Translations under genes and position numbers: made by a program
NCBI GenBank assembly: GCA_028376765.1
Contig: JAONBD010000004.1
Span: forward strand, 1 to 64,000
Length of the DNA: 64,000 nt
Direction of reading: 5' to 3'
Origin: Candidatus Kapaibacterium sp.
Lineage (GTDB): Bacteria > Bacteroidota > Ignavibacteria > Kapaibacteriales > UBA2268
The notes under the pieces: generated by a model
What the model was told of the DNA's origin: nothing
Database searches by the model: none
Seen by the model: only the letters and a program-made list of their open reading frames with translations
Shown: piece by piece, positions 19,369-29,720 of the stretch
Position numbering within the stretch: the stretch's first letter is position 1
Layout of the letters: every line of letters begins with the position of its first letter

Positions 19369-21981
19369 TTAATAGTAATTTGAAGTTGTTTTTTCGTACA
19401 TAAAGTCTTTAAGCTGAGCTGCATTTAAACCAATGCTAAATCTAAAATGCTTATGTACTCCTGTTGGAACCCATGTAAAATTCATACCCCAACAGCCTAA
19501 ATCTTTGCTGATGTTAATATTAGGGGTTAATAGCTCTCTTTCTAAAAGATCAATATTGAAGGAGCCATTTATCAGCCAACCCTCTGCAGGTTCTATACCA
19601 ACAGAAAAATTTGCATTAACAGATTCACTTTTTTGAATAGGCGAACTTCTATTATATGAGTAGTTTACTCCCATACTAATATTCCATGGAATCGAAATTG
19701 AGTTCCAGCCCGGAGATGAATCACCATATTTATCAAATGAATTGGCTTTTAAGTTTCTCCTTTGAGCAAACCTAGAACCCAACTGCTTTTCAGCAACATT
19801 TAAAGTATCTGGTAATGTTTGATCTACAATTGGATCTACCTTATCCAAGGATATTCCTTCGTTAGAAAAAGATGTATTTATCCCAATCCTAATACTTGTA
19901 AGCCTTACAAGACCTTTTCCAGAACTATAAAAAAGCCTATCAACATTATTATAAGATGTTATATTACCATCATCATCAAAGGTAGGATCTTGATCATAAA
20001 AAGAAAAATTACCGCCACCCGATAAATTTATTATCTTCAATGCAGGTGTTCTTATATTAAAGCTAACATCAGATAAATTTAAAGAATCTGCTGTAAAATT
20101 ATAATTTCCATTTAATGAAAAATTCATCAATTCTAATTTTTTTGCCTCAAGTGTATCCCCTTGATCCAATTTAATCTCAACTTTATTATTTAAGCTATAT
20201 ATTAAGGTTTGCTCTTCTCTCCTGCTAGAACCTCCACCTCCATCTTTTTCAAATACATTATAGCTAATTTCTCTTCCAGCACTATCTACAAATGAATTAT
20301 AAAAGCCATATCCGTTTCCAGATTGATCTGGTCTAAAGCGGTAAGTTACAGTTGGTTGAAATGTATGCCTAATTGATTTTATTTTACCAATATTTGGGTT
20401 CGATATACCATAAATTGTAGTCTGAAAAGCAACATTATAATTATACCAATATTCTGAAAATATTCCGTATTGAAGTGATTCAGCTATTGAATCATTCTCA
20501 GAAAAATAATTTTTTGTTAACTTTCGGTTATACAAATTCATTCCAGTAGACACCGATGGTGTTATCGCTATATGGTATATTTTGGGGAGATTAAAGCTAA
20601 TTGTAGGTCTTAAAGTAATTTTACCACTCTCTCTAAATCTGAAATTTGTATCTACATAAGTAGAATCTTCATTAACATTTATACTTTCGGTATTAATTAA
20701 TTTTTCGTGTGTATAATCTAGTCCTGTTGAGCCCGAAAGATTAAAATCATTCCCATAGATTGAAAAAAGTCTTTTATTAGGAAGTGAATAACTAAATTTA
20801 GGGGATTGAGTATATTCATCGGTGATAATGTTTTGATCTCTGTTATACCCAGTTGAAATATTCCCCCACTTCAATAAGTTTATATTATAGCTGGCATTTG
20901 ATCTTATATTTTGTTGTACTCTTCTACCAATACTTGATTGGGTATTTTGATTAAAATTATTAGATGCAAATCTAAGATCAGCAGAAAATTGTTGATATGG
21001 GTTGACTTTCCATGAATTATCAAAGTTGAAATTATAGGCATTAGCAAAAGATTCATTTGTATTTCGCCTTGTTTTACCATATTCAACATTTATTTTACCA
21101 TTCAAAGTATTACCATTTTTCCATTGAGTAGAGTTTGAGAATAAATATCCGCCTTTTGTGTAATAATCTGCTAGGAATTTTGTGTCCCAATATTCCGAAG
21201 CAGCCCAATAAAAACCAAAATCTTCTAATACCACTCCCCTTGCATCTGAGAAGTCATAAGATGGTACGACCAATCCCGAGCGGCGACCAGATTGAGTAGA
21301 AAAAAACAAACCAAATGGATAAACTAAAAATGGTAAATCTTGTATATAAAACACTATTGGATCCATATATATTTTATTATTATTTTCCAATTTCATTTGT
21401 TCTGAACCAAAATAAGTACTTGGTTCAAGCTCATCACATGGAGTGTAATAACCCTCCTGAATAAAAAAATCTTCTTTATTCACTTTCTTGATTTTTTTTC
21501 CATAATAAAAACCTTCATCTAACTCTGTTTCACCTTGAGTTATTACCCCTTTATCAGTTTTGAAATTAAATCTTATACGCTCTCCCATAAACTCCTCCTC
21601 ATTATCTATCATAAGAGGAAATCCATATTCAATTCCATTAGTATCAACTCCCGGATAAGCGTCTAAAGTGCTTTTATTAAAATCAATTTCAATATACTTT
21701 GCCTGAAGATTTCTTGAACCCATTTTAAGGTCAGCTTTTTCAATTAGCTTCATAGTTTTAGATTTCAAATTAATCTTAATAGAATCTTGTGCCTTAAAAA
21801 AAACTAAAGTATCTAAACTACTTTTTGGTTTTGTTTTAATAGTTAGAGAGTCCTCATTCTGAAGATCAACCTTTTGTATAAAATTAGATGTATCTAAGGT
21901 ATCAGAATTAGGACTAACTCCTTGAAATGAGAAAATCAATCTTGGAATTAAAAATATAAATATTGGATAAATCAATTTCAA
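19369..21981 (-). CDS. LPS-assembly LptD-like outer membrane protein
   Basis: OstA-like KTMKLIEKADLKMGSRNLQAKYIEIDFN; GRRSGLVVPSYDFSDARGVVLEDFGFYWAASEYWD; long beta-barrel. Confidence 0.88.
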   Translation of the reverse strand: MKLIYPIFIFLIPRLIFSFQGVSPNSDTLDTSNFIQKVDLQNEDSLTIKTKPKSSLDTLVFFKAQDSIKINLKSKTMKLIEKADLKMGSRNLQAKYIEIDFNKSTLDAYPGVDTNGIEYGFPLMIDNEEEFMGERIRFNFKTDKGVITQGETELDEGFYYGKKIKKVNKEDFFIQEGYYTPCDELEPSTYFGSEQMKLENNNKIYMDPIVFYIQDLPFLVYPFGLFFSTQSGRRSGLVVPSYDFSDARGVVLEDFGFYWAASEYWDTKFLADYYTKGGYLFSNSTQWKNGNTLNGKINVEYGKTRRNTNESFANAYNFNFDNSWKVNPYQQFSADLRFASNNFNQNTQSSIGRRVQQNIRSNASYNINLLKWGNISTGYNRDQNIITDEYTQSPKFSYSLPNKRLFSIYGNDFNLSGSTGLDYTHEKLINTESINVNEDSTYVDTNFRFRESGKITLRPTISFNLPKIYHIAITPSVSTGMNLYNRKLTKNYFSENDSIAESLQYGIFSEYWYNYNVAFQTTIYGISNPNIGKIKSIRHTFQPTVTYRFRPDQSGNGYGFYNSFVDSAGREISYNVFEKDGGGGSSRREEQTLIYSLNNKVEIKLDQGDTLEAKKLELMNFSLNGNYNFTADSLNLSDVSFNIRTPALKIINLSGGGNFSFYDQDPTFDDDGNITSYNNVDRLFYSSGKGLVRLTSIRIGINTSFSNEGISLDKVDPIVDQTLPDTLNVAEKQLGSRFAQRRNLKANSFDKYGDSSPGWNSISIPWNISMGVNYSYNRSSPIQKSESVNANFSVGIEPAEGWLINGSFNIDLLERELLTPNINISKDLGCWGMNFTWVPTGVHKHFRFSIGLNAAQLKDFMYEKTTSNYY

Positions 21982-21983
21982 AA

Positions 21984-22727
21984 TTATTTATTCAATTCCC
22001 TAATTTGAATTTTCGAGGGTATAGAAATTGACATATCATCAATCCCTTCTGGAAATGTATATTTGTCAGAAATAATTGTTATTTCAGATTCATTGTTAGG
22101 TAATTTAATTACAACCTCTTTAGCTAAGTTATAATCTCCCTGAAGCTGGTAATCATTGAAAAATACATTAATTAGAGTTTCACCATCAGAATTTATTTGC
22201 TGATATTGAGCTAAATCGCCATTAGGGTTTAAAGTTGCAAATTCAACAAAATTCTTTTTTTGTTTGCTCCTATATAGCGATAGTCCTCCATCTAATTCTT
22301 TTTCGTACTTATAAGTATTTGGGTTTCCTGGGATTTCACTTCTGGTAAAACTAATTAAATCATCAAAATTCAAATTAATATTAATAGCTTTAGCCAATGC
22401 ATCGGGGCTAGGCTTACCTTTAAATGCCTCACCACCAAGAACATTATAAGCAATAAAGTTTTCTTTTGATGAAAATATTCTTGCTACTTCGATACCAAAA
22501 GGTCCGTAAACCTGCATTTTAATTGAATCTCTACCAGCAACTTCAATTAACGAACTTAATGAACCACTATACTGCGGCGTATTTGGTTTAATTTCACCTT
22601 CAATTTTCATAAATTTCAGTTTTTCATGTTTTGTAAGTAAGCCTTTATAAGCTTTTTGTTCGTTTTCAATAACTGTTTTACATGATATAGTTATTAGCAT
22701 CAACAATAAGAATACTATTCTTAACAT
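21984..22727 (-). CDS. DUF4292/LolB-like lipoprotein
   Basis: Lipobox LITISC; KLKFMKIEGEIKPNTPQYSGSLSSLIEVAGRDSIKMQVYGPFGIEVARI. Confidence 0.7.
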   Translation of the reverse strand: MLRIVFLLLMLITISCKTVIENEQKAYKGLLTKHEKLKFMKIEGEIKPNTPQYSGSLSSLIEVAGRDSIKMQVYGPFGIEVARIFSSKENFIAYNVLGGEAFKGKPSPDALAKAININLNFDDLISFTRSEIPGNPNTYKYEKELDGGLSLYRSKQKKNFVEFATLNPNGDLAQYQQINSDGETLINVFFNDYQLQGDYNLAKEVVIKLPNNESEITIISDKYTFPEGIDDMSISIPSKIQIRELNK

Positions 22728-22799
22728 CTATTCTCCAAATAAATAAAAATTGATAACGTCAGAACTGCAAATTACTTAATAATATTTATACGGTGAATA

Positions 22800-23234
22800 A
22801 TGGTTTACGTTACTAGACGAACTACTTTTTCTGCTTCTCACAGATTATTTAATCCAAATTGGACTGATGAAAAAAATCAAGAAGTATTTGATAAATGTAA
22901 TAATCCTAATGGGCATGGTCACAACTACGTGTTAGAAGTTACTGTAGGTGGTATTCCAGATCCAGAGACAGGATATGTAATCGACCTAAAAGTATTAAAA
23001 AATATTATAAAAGAAAAAATTGAAAAAGAAGTTGACCACAAACATCTAAATTATGATGTTGATTTTTTAAGCGGTATTATTCCTACTGTTGAAAACATTG
23101 TTGTCGCATTTTGGAATATTTTAAAAGAATCTTTGACAGAACAGCAAAAATTAATCAAGCTGAAGCTTTGGGAAACTGAAAGTAATATTGCTGAATATTA
23201 CGGAGAGGACGCTAACATAACTTCTTACAAATAG
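22800..23234 (+). CDS. queD: 6-carboxytetrahydropterin synthase / 6-pyruvoyl tetrahydropterin synthase family
   Basis: FSASHRLFNPNW, NPNGHGHNYVLEVTV, DHKHLNYDV, PTVENIVVAFWNIL. Confidence 0.9.
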   Translation: MVYVTRRTTFSASHRLFNPNWTDEKNQEVFDKCNNPNGHGHNYVLEVTVGGIPDPETGYVIDLKVLKNIIKEKIEKEVDHKHLNYDVDFLSGIIPTVENIVVAFWNILKESLTEQQKLIKLKLWETESNIAEYYGEDANITSYK

Positions 23235-23237
23235 ATT

Positions 23238-23855
23238 ATGCCCAACTTAGAATTTGAAAAAATATATTGGAAAAAAAAATTGCTAGTTGGCGGTTGCGAT
23301 GAAGCAGGAAGGGGCCCATTGGCAGGACCAGTTTTTGCAGCTTGCATTTTGCTTAATCCAAATGATAAATACCCAGATGGAATTGATGATTCAAAAAAAT
23401 TATCTCATTCCAAAAGATCCATCTTGTTTGAAAAAATTAAAAATTCTGGACTTACTTTTTCAATTTCACAAAAGTCTAATGATTATATTGACGAACATAA
23501 TATACTTCAATCATCAATTGATGCTATGAATGATGCAGCTGACTCACTTGCAACTAAACCAGAATTTCTTTTAATTGATGGTAATAGGTTTAATAGTAAA
23601 TACAGTTTTGAGACAATAGTAAAGGGTGATGCTAAATCAATAACAATTGCTATGGCTTCCATCCTTGCAAAGGTTGCAAGAGATGAATTTATGATTGACC
23701 TAGATAAAAAGTACCCCGAATATAACTTTAAAAATAACAAGGGATATCCTACAAAATCTCATTTTAAGGCTATATCAGAGTATGGCATAACACCATTTCA
23801 TAGAAAAACTTTTTTAAAAAAATATTACAAAAGGCAAATCAGTATATTTTCTTAA
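23238..23855 (+). CDS. rnhB: Ribonuclease HII
   Basis: GGCDEAGRGPLAGPVFAACILL, DDSKKLSHSKR, ASILAKVARDEFM, GYPTKSHFKAISEYG. Confidence 0.96.
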   Translation: MPNLEFEKIYWKKKLLVGGCDEAGRGPLAGPVFAACILLNPNDKYPDGIDDSKKLSHSKRSILFEKIKNSGLTFSISQKSNDYIDEHNILQSSIDAMNDAADSLATKPEFLLIDGNRFNSKYSFETIVKGDAKSITIAMASILAKVARDEFMIDLDKKYPEYNFKNNKGYPTKSHFKAISEYGITPFHRKTFLKKYYKRQISIFS

Positions 23856-23885
23856 TTGAGTTTCAGAAAAAAATAACTAATTTAC

Positions 23886-24965
23886 ATGATGAATTTATTA
23901 ATAATTGAAGATAAAGACCTAGATTTAATTTTTATCAAAAAAACATTAGAGTTTACTGGTGAAATAATCAATATTGACTCAGCTGGGTCAATTGAAATTG
24001 GACTTGATAAGTTATCTAGCAAAAATTTTGATTGCGTTCTATTAGACCTGCATTTACCTGATGCAGAAAATCATCATGCTTTTGATTTAATATATAATAG
24101 TTACTCCAACATTCCAATTATACTTCTTACTGGTTCTAACGATGATGATCTAGCTTTAGATCTTATAGATAAGGGTGCTCAAGACTATATTTCTAAAAAT
24201 GGCATCAACGCAAAAGACCTTATAAAAGCTATCAAATTTGCTATAAGAAGGATAAGAACTGATAATAAACTTCGAGAATTAAATGCCACAAAGGATAAAT
24301 TTTTCTCGATTATGGCTCATGATTTAAAGAACCCCCTATCAATTTTTGCTCTTGCAACTGAAACTCTTCATAAAGAATTTGATTTGCTAGAAAAAGAAGA
24401 GATGATGGAATATTTAGAGGATTTAAAAATAAATGCCCAAAATATTTTTAAATTATTAGAGAATCTTCTTACTTGGTCACGAACTCAAAGAAAAAAAATA
24501 GGATTTCAGCCAGATATAGTAGATTTGAGCTTCATCATTAAAAATATTTATGAATTGTTTAATGAGACAGCAAAAGTAAAAAATATAAATCTTACCCAGC
24601 CTAAATTAGATGAATGGAAAGTTTATTCAGACTCTAATCTAATAAACACAATATTAAGAAATTTAGTGAACAATGCTCTTAAATACACCAGAGAAGGTGG
24701 TAACGTAAAAATTCTAATCGAATCTAAGCCTAAACATTATATTATAAGTGTTCAAGATGATGGTGTCGGAATGAGCGATCACGTTGCTGATAGTCTATTC
24801 AGAATAGATGTTAATACTTCTACACCAGGAACTAATAATGAAAAAGGGACTGGACTTGGATTGATTGTCTGCAAAGAGTTTTCTAACCTTTTACAAGGTG
24901 AAATTGGAGCGAAAAGCAAGCTAGGTGAAGGGTCAACTTTCTACTTTACGGTTCCAAAGAACTAG
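23886..24965 (+). CDS. Receiver-domain / histidine kinase hybrid
   Basis: REC (DCVLLDLHLPD, PIILLTG) followed by HisKA FFSIMAHDLKNPLSI and HATPase GTGLGLIVCKEFSNLLQGEIGAKSKLGEGSTF. Confidence 0.93.
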   Translation: MMNLLIIEDKDLDLIFIKKTLEFTGEIINIDSAGSIEIGLDKLSSKNFDCVLLDLHLPDAENHHAFDLIYNSYSNIPIILLTGSNDDDLALDLIDKGAQDYISKNGINAKDLIKAIKFAIRRIRTDNKLRELNATKDKFFSIMAHDLKNPLSIFALATETLHKEFDLLEKEEMMEYLEDLKINAQNIFKLLENLLTWSRTQRKKIGFQPDIVDLSFIIKNIYELFNETAKVKNINLTQPKLDEWKVYSDSNLINTILRNLVNNALKYTREGGNVKILIESKPKHYIISVQDDGVGMSDHVADSLFRIDVNTSTPGTNNEKGTGLGLIVCKEFSNLLQGEIGAKSKLGEGSTFYFTVPKN

Positions 24966-26230
24966 GAAACAAATTCATCGAATATAGCTATAAATTTCCC
25001 TTCAGTCTCATCTTTTACTCTTACTTTAAATTCAAATCCAAAATCATCTTCAATCCTTTCGAGAACTTCTCCAAATTGATATAAATCACTTAATAAATTG
25101 CTTTTTTCATAAGGGAGCTTCAAAGAAATCTCTTTGGAAAGTATATTATGTTTGTCTTGTAATAGCTCTCTTAACTTTTCGAGTTGTAGTCCTTTTGAAG
25201 CTGAAATATAAATCGAATCGGGGTACTCTTCTTTAATAATTGAAAGCTCATCCATATCCTCAAGCAAATCAATTTTATTAAATATTAGAATTATATTATC
25301 ACCTTCAATTCCTAGAGATAATAATGTTTTATCAACAGTATTAATGTGATCTCTAAAAAATTCATTTGACACATCTACAACATGTAGCAGATAATCTGAT
25401 TCTCTAGCCTCAGATAATGTAGATCTAAAAGATGCTACTAAATGCGTTGGTAATTTTTTAATAAATCCAACAGTATCGGATAATAGAACATCTTGACCTT
25501 CAGGTAGCTGAAACTTCCTAACCGTAGTATCAAGAGTAGCAAAAAGCTTATCCTTAATATACACATTTGATTGGGTTAGTAATTTCATTAGTGTAGATTT
25601 ACCAGCATTGGTATAACCTACTAAACCAAATCTCACCATTCCCTTATGGCTTAATCTTTTTTGGACACTTTGTTTTTCAATCGAATCAAGTTTGCGTTTT
25701 AAATGCTCTATCCTAGTTCTTATTAATCTTCTATCAGTTTCGATTTGTGTTTCACCAGGTCCTTTTGTACCAATTCCACCATGCTGTTTTGATAGGTGAG
25801 TCCACATTCTTGTTAATCTTGGTAATAGATATTGTAATTGAGCCAGCTCTACCTGAGTTTTGGCTTCGTTACTTTTAGCTCTTTCAGCAAAAATATCTAA
25901 AATCACCCCACTGCGATCCATTACTTTTATGCCAAGTCCATCTTCCAAATTTCTAATCTGCATGGGAGTTAGTTCATCATCAAACACTGCTAAATCAATA
26001 TTTTCTTCAGAAATAAAATCTTTTATCTCTTCTACTTTACCTTTTCCAATAAGAGTAGATCTATTTGGCCTTTCCAATTCTTGCCAAAATTTCTCAATAA
26101 CAGTAGCCCCAGCAGTTTCGATCAAAAAGGACAATTCATTTAAATTTTCTTGTAATATTTCTCTATCATTACCTTTTTTCATGTACGATATAGCAATTGC
26201 CAATTCTTGCTTTTCTTTCAATTCTATCAT
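24962..26230 (-). CDS. hflX: GTPase HflX
   Basis: HGGIGTKGPGETQIETDRRLIRTRI; GLVGYTNAGKSTLMKLL; LSDTVGFIKKLPTHLVASFRSTL. Confidence 0.97.
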   Translation of the reverse strand: MIELKEKQELAIAISYMKKGNDREILQENLNELSFLIETAGATVIEKFWQELERPNRSTLIGKGKVEEIKDFISEENIDLAVFDDELTPMQIRNLEDGLGIKVMDRSGVILDIFAERAKSNEAKTQVELAQLQYLLPRLTRMWTHLSKQHGGIGTKGPGETQIETDRRLIRTRIEHLKRKLDSIEKQSVQKRLSHKGMVRFGLVGYTNAGKSTLMKLLTQSNVYIKDKLFATLDTTVRKFQLPEGQDVLLSDTVGFIKKLPTHLVASFRSTLSEARESDYLLHVVDVSNEFFRDHINTVDKTLLSLGIEGDNIILIFNKIDLLEDMDELSIIKEEYPDSIYISASKGLQLEKLRELLQDKHNILSKEISLKLPYEKSNLLSDLYQFGEVLERIEDDFGFEFKVRVKDETEGKFIAIFDEFVS

Positions 26231-27732
26231 AAAATTTCAAATCCAATTAGCGTAATGTCATCTCTTTGATCTTCATTACCAATATGTTCATTAAACATTT
26301 TCATTAAAGATTCTTCTTGAATACTTATATCTAAACTAAGATTTCTCAGTTCATTTTTTAATTTTTTAGAGCCTAATTTTTTTCCACTTGTACCCATTTG
26401 ATCTACAAGTCCATCACTTGATAGGTAAAATTTTTGATTATTTAATATTTCTAATTTATGATTTTCAAATGTTTTAATTCTTCCAGTCCTAGTTAGACCA
26501 CCAACATGATATTTACTACCTTTAATTTCTGTAAGCTTCTTATTTTGAACAATATATAATGGTCTCATAGCTCCCGAATATTCTAAGGATTCATTAGATT
26601 TGTCTATCACAACAACACCTATATCCATACCATCAGATGAAAATGATTCTTCACTTTCTTGGCTAAGTGATCTAATCAACTCCTTATCAAGTTTGTGCAA
26701 TATTTCCGATGGGTTAGTTATTCTATCTTTAATAATAATATCATTAAGAATCATATTACCCATAAGACTTATCATTGCACCAGGAACACCATGACCTGTA
26801 CAATCTGCAACAATTACAATTGTTTTATCATTAAATTTATCAATCCAGAAAAAATCTCCAGATACAATATCTTTTGGTTTATAAATAATAAAGCTATTAA
26901 GGTTTAAAGATTCAAATTGACTTTTACTAGGTAAAATTGCATTTTGAATAGTAGAAGCATATCTAATTGAACTAATAATTTGTTCGTTTTTATCTTCTAA
27001 AGTTTTATTCCAGCTTGAAAGCTCATCAACCCTTTGTCGTTGTAAAATATCTAACTTATCTAGCATTGAGTTAAAAGTTGTAGATAATACCTTAATATCC
27101 TTCCCACCTTTATTAATATCGGCTCTAATTTCAAGATTACCTGAGCCAACCCCTTTTGATACTTGAATTAGCTTATTAATTGGACCTACTATACTATTGC
27201 TAAATATATATGCAATAACAACTCCAATCACCACAAATATAATTAACCTTATAAATGTCCAAAAAGAAGATTCCGCAATTCTACCCCTAATATTTTCAGT
27301 TGTAAAACCAACCAATACTGATCCATTAACACCCCCAGCCTCAAAGTCTCTTAAGCTATATATTGTATCAGATTCAATTAAGAGCGTATTATTAATAATA
27401 TGATTCTTTATGTAACTGTGTGTTTCATTAAATCCTTCTGGTAGGGACACATCTATAGATGAAGTAGAATCATCGTGATAAATGATTGCCGAAACAACTA
27501 CATCTTCTTGGGATTGGGTGTAATATACTGATTGATAAAGGGCTTCGTAGTTTTCTTCTTTAAGTGAGAACTCAATTCCAAAGGTTAAGGATTCGACTGT
27601 TAAGTCCATGTATTTTTCGAATTCAGATTGGAATATATCTACCTGATCTCTAACACTTAAGCCATAGAAAAGTATTGAGCTAACAGTGAGAATAGAAACT
27701 ATAATTAATATTGTAGCTGATCTAATATTCAT
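26227..27732 (-). CDS. HAMP-domain SpoIIE-type PP2C phosphatase
   Basis: TM-HAMP followed by IVSGDFFWID, VADCTGHGVPGAMISLMGN, YSGAMRPLYIV, RDDITLIGFEI. Confidence 0.93.
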   Translation of the reverse strand: MNIRSATILIIVSILTVSSILFYGLSVRDQVDIFQSEFEKYMDLTVESLTFGIEFSLKEENYEALYQSVYYTQSQEDVVVSAIIYHDDSTSSIDVSLPEGFNETHSYIKNHIINNTLLIESDTIYSLRDFEAGGVNGSVLVGFTTENIRGRIAESSFWTFIRLIIFVVIGVVIAYIFSNSIVGPINKLIQVSKGVGSGNLEIRADINKGGKDIKVLSTTFNSMLDKLDILQRQRVDELSSWNKTLEDKNEQIISSIRYASTIQNAILPSKSQFESLNLNSFIIYKPKDIVSGDFFWIDKFNDKTIVIVADCTGHGVPGAMISLMGNMILNDIIIKDRITNPSEILHKLDKELIRSLSQESEESFSSDGMDIGVVVIDKSNESLEYSGAMRPLYIVQNKKLTEIKGSKYHVGGLTRTGRIKTFENHKLEILNNQKFYLSSDGLVDQMGTSGKKLGSKKLKNELRNLSLDISIQEESLMKMFNEHIGNEDQRDDITLIGFEIL

Positions 27733-28154
27733 ATATCAAGAACTGCTACCACTTTGATATTTTTAATTGAAGTATCTAAACTGTTTTTATCGATATAACC
27801 AACGGCACCAGGGGTTTTAGAAACCAAATCAAGTATTTCTAAATCTGAAGTTGCAGATTTTGGTGGTTTTGCTGATCCAGTAAATAATTTTTTTAATCTT
27901 ATTTTCTTAACAGCTTTTTGATTAATTTTAATACATTCATAAAATACGGATTTAGAATTTTCATCACCCTTATGATCTATAACAGTTATTCTACCTCCGT
28001 CATCCCAGTTATTGGTATTTAAGGTATATATTTCTAGTAATTTTTCACAATCAACAGAATCACTTTCTACACTAGTGTTTACAACAACGTACACCTGTGA
28101 ATTAGCTAAAGAGCTAACTAATATTGTGAATAATATGATAATTATTTTTTTCAT
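27729..28154 (-). CDS. PstS-like phosphate substrate-binding family protein
   Basis: Signal peptide; VNTSVESDSVDCEKLLEIYTLNTNNWDDGGRITVIDHKG; VSKTPGAVGYIDKNSLD. Confidence 0.75.
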   Translation of the reverse strand: MKKIIIILFTILVSSLANSQVYVVVNTSVESDSVDCEKLLEIYTLNTNNWDDGGRITVIDHKGDENSKSVFYECIKINQKAVKKIRLKKLFTGSAKPPKSATSDLEILDLVSKTPGAVGYIDKNSLDTSIKNIKVVAVLDI

Positions 28155-29435
28155 TTAAAATTGTGCCGAAAACCCTACAATTGTAATAGAATTTTTTAAT
28201 TTCATAGTCTGAAGTCTTGGTCTTCTCTCCCCTTGTGGATTTTCCCAAAGTATTGGATAATCTACCTGTTGTTGATATGCAATAAATTGAGCTTTTAAAG
28301 TAAGCCAAGGGTTAATTCTATAACCTGCACCAAGTGTTACATAATCTGAATCAGAATTAAAATTTAAAATACCTATTAAAATTTCAGAATAGCCAATATA
28401 AGTAAAAATGTCATCATTGATGTCATAAGACAGATTTACATAATAGAACCTATTCCAACATTCATCACTACTATAAATATTAAATTCACTATTCTTAAAA
28501 ATAATATCTTCCATGTGAGAAAATGAGTATTCTGATTCAATAGAAAAACCTTTATAGTTTGCAGAAAGATCTGCCCCAATTCGGTATCTTAATTGATCTT
28601 CAATTGGTAAAACTGGGTAATCGTTTACTAGGTCTAATTTCAATATTTTAAGGTAGGAGTTACCATCATTATAATCTCGAGTTCCTGAAACTCCAATTTT
28701 AAAATTTTCTTTTTTAGTTCTTAGACCAATTCTAGCACCATATAATTTTTTTTCTAAATCATTTGGATCGCTACCAGATAAATATCCATCACTTGATGGT
28801 GAAGTATTTGATATTAAAAAAGAGCCTTCGCTATTTCCCATGTAGGCAGCCCAATCTATAAAAAAGTTACTTATTGGTATTTGTCCATGTAATTGTAGAA
28901 AGGCTGTTTCTGGGATAAAATCTTCTGATGAAATTACATCGGATAATATTTTTTCATAAACGATAGGTCTAAAAAGGTAATTAAGCAGATTCAGACGGTT
29001 TTTTACTTCATTTAAATTGTTAAATGCAGGAAATAATTGCCCTGCTTTTATTTGAAATTGATTACTTAGTTTATAATTTACCCATGCTTCTTGTATAGAA
29101 AAACTACCCAAATCTTCAGACGAGTTATAGTTCTGATTGAATTGCATATCAAAAAAGAAATTTAATTTGTCTTCATAAAATTTATTTACAAACAAATTAA
29201 CTTGCTGAGTCATAAACGAATTTCTATTTTTATTAAAGGAAGTATCTTGACTATCTATCCTTTGACCAATTATGCCACCTTGTTGTAATTGATTTTGGCT
29301 AAATGATTGTTGAAAGTTCTCGTTTAAAAAAATAGTTTGAGCAGCACCATAAATATACAAATCATCAGAAAATTCTGAATATGAAAATTCTGTGAAAATG
29401 ATAAATGCTATTATAAATGTGCTTATTTTTTTCAT
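28155..29435 (-). CDS. Outer membrane porin-like beta-barrel protein
   Basis: Signal peptide; alternating aromatic strands; FQIKAGQLFPAFNNLNEV; C-terminal IVGFSAQF. Confidence 0.7.
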   Translation of the reverse strand: MKKISTFIIAFIIFTEFSYSEFSDDLYIYGAAQTIFLNENFQQSFSQNQLQQGGIIGQRIDSQDTSFNKNRNSFMTQQVNLFVNKFYEDKLNFFFDMQFNQNYNSSEDLGSFSIQEAWVNYKLSNQFQIKAGQLFPAFNNLNEVKNRLNLLNYLFRPIVYEKILSDVISSEDFIPETAFLQLHGQIPISNFFIDWAAYMGNSEGSFLISNTSPSSDGYLSGSDPNDLEKKLYGARIGLRTKKENFKIGVSGTRDYNDGNSYLKILKLDLVNDYPVLPIEDQLRYRIGADLSANYKGFSIESEYSFSHMEDIIFKNSEFNIYSSDECWNRFYYVNLSYDINDDIFTYIGYSEILIGILNFNSDSDYVTLGAGYRINPWLTLKAQFIAYQQQVDYPILWENPQGERRPRLQTMKLKNSITIVGFSAQF

Positions 29436-29449
29436 CGTTGTGCAATTTA

Positions 29450-29632
29450 CTATTTTTTTAATTTACTACTAGGGAATCCAATAATAAAACCTATCATTCC
29501 ACCATAAAAAGATATTGTATAAGGGTTCGATTTGATAGCACATCCGCTATCACAACCCCAAAAGGTATAATATGTATAACCAGATACTACTCCTAGTAAA
29601 ATTAGTGTTGCAAGTTTAATGTATTTTTTCAT
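29450..29632 (-). CDS. Small DUF6132-like membrane protein
   Basis: 60 aa, YYTFWGCDSGCAIKSNPYTISFYGGMIGFIIG. Confidence 0.6.
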   Translation of the reverse strand: MKKYIKLATLILLGVVSGYTYYTFWGCDSGCAIKSNPYTISFYGGMIGFIIGFPSSKLKK

Positions 29633-29720
29633 AATTTGTTTAACTTTTCTTTAACCTAATAATAATTTTAGTGACTATCAAACACTTAGCAATATTGCAA
29701 TATTTTTTATTTTTCAAATT

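Noticed and set aside
25860-26255. 131-aa antisense ORF over hflX
   Set aside because: Low-complexity shadow ORF of a well-conserved GTPase.
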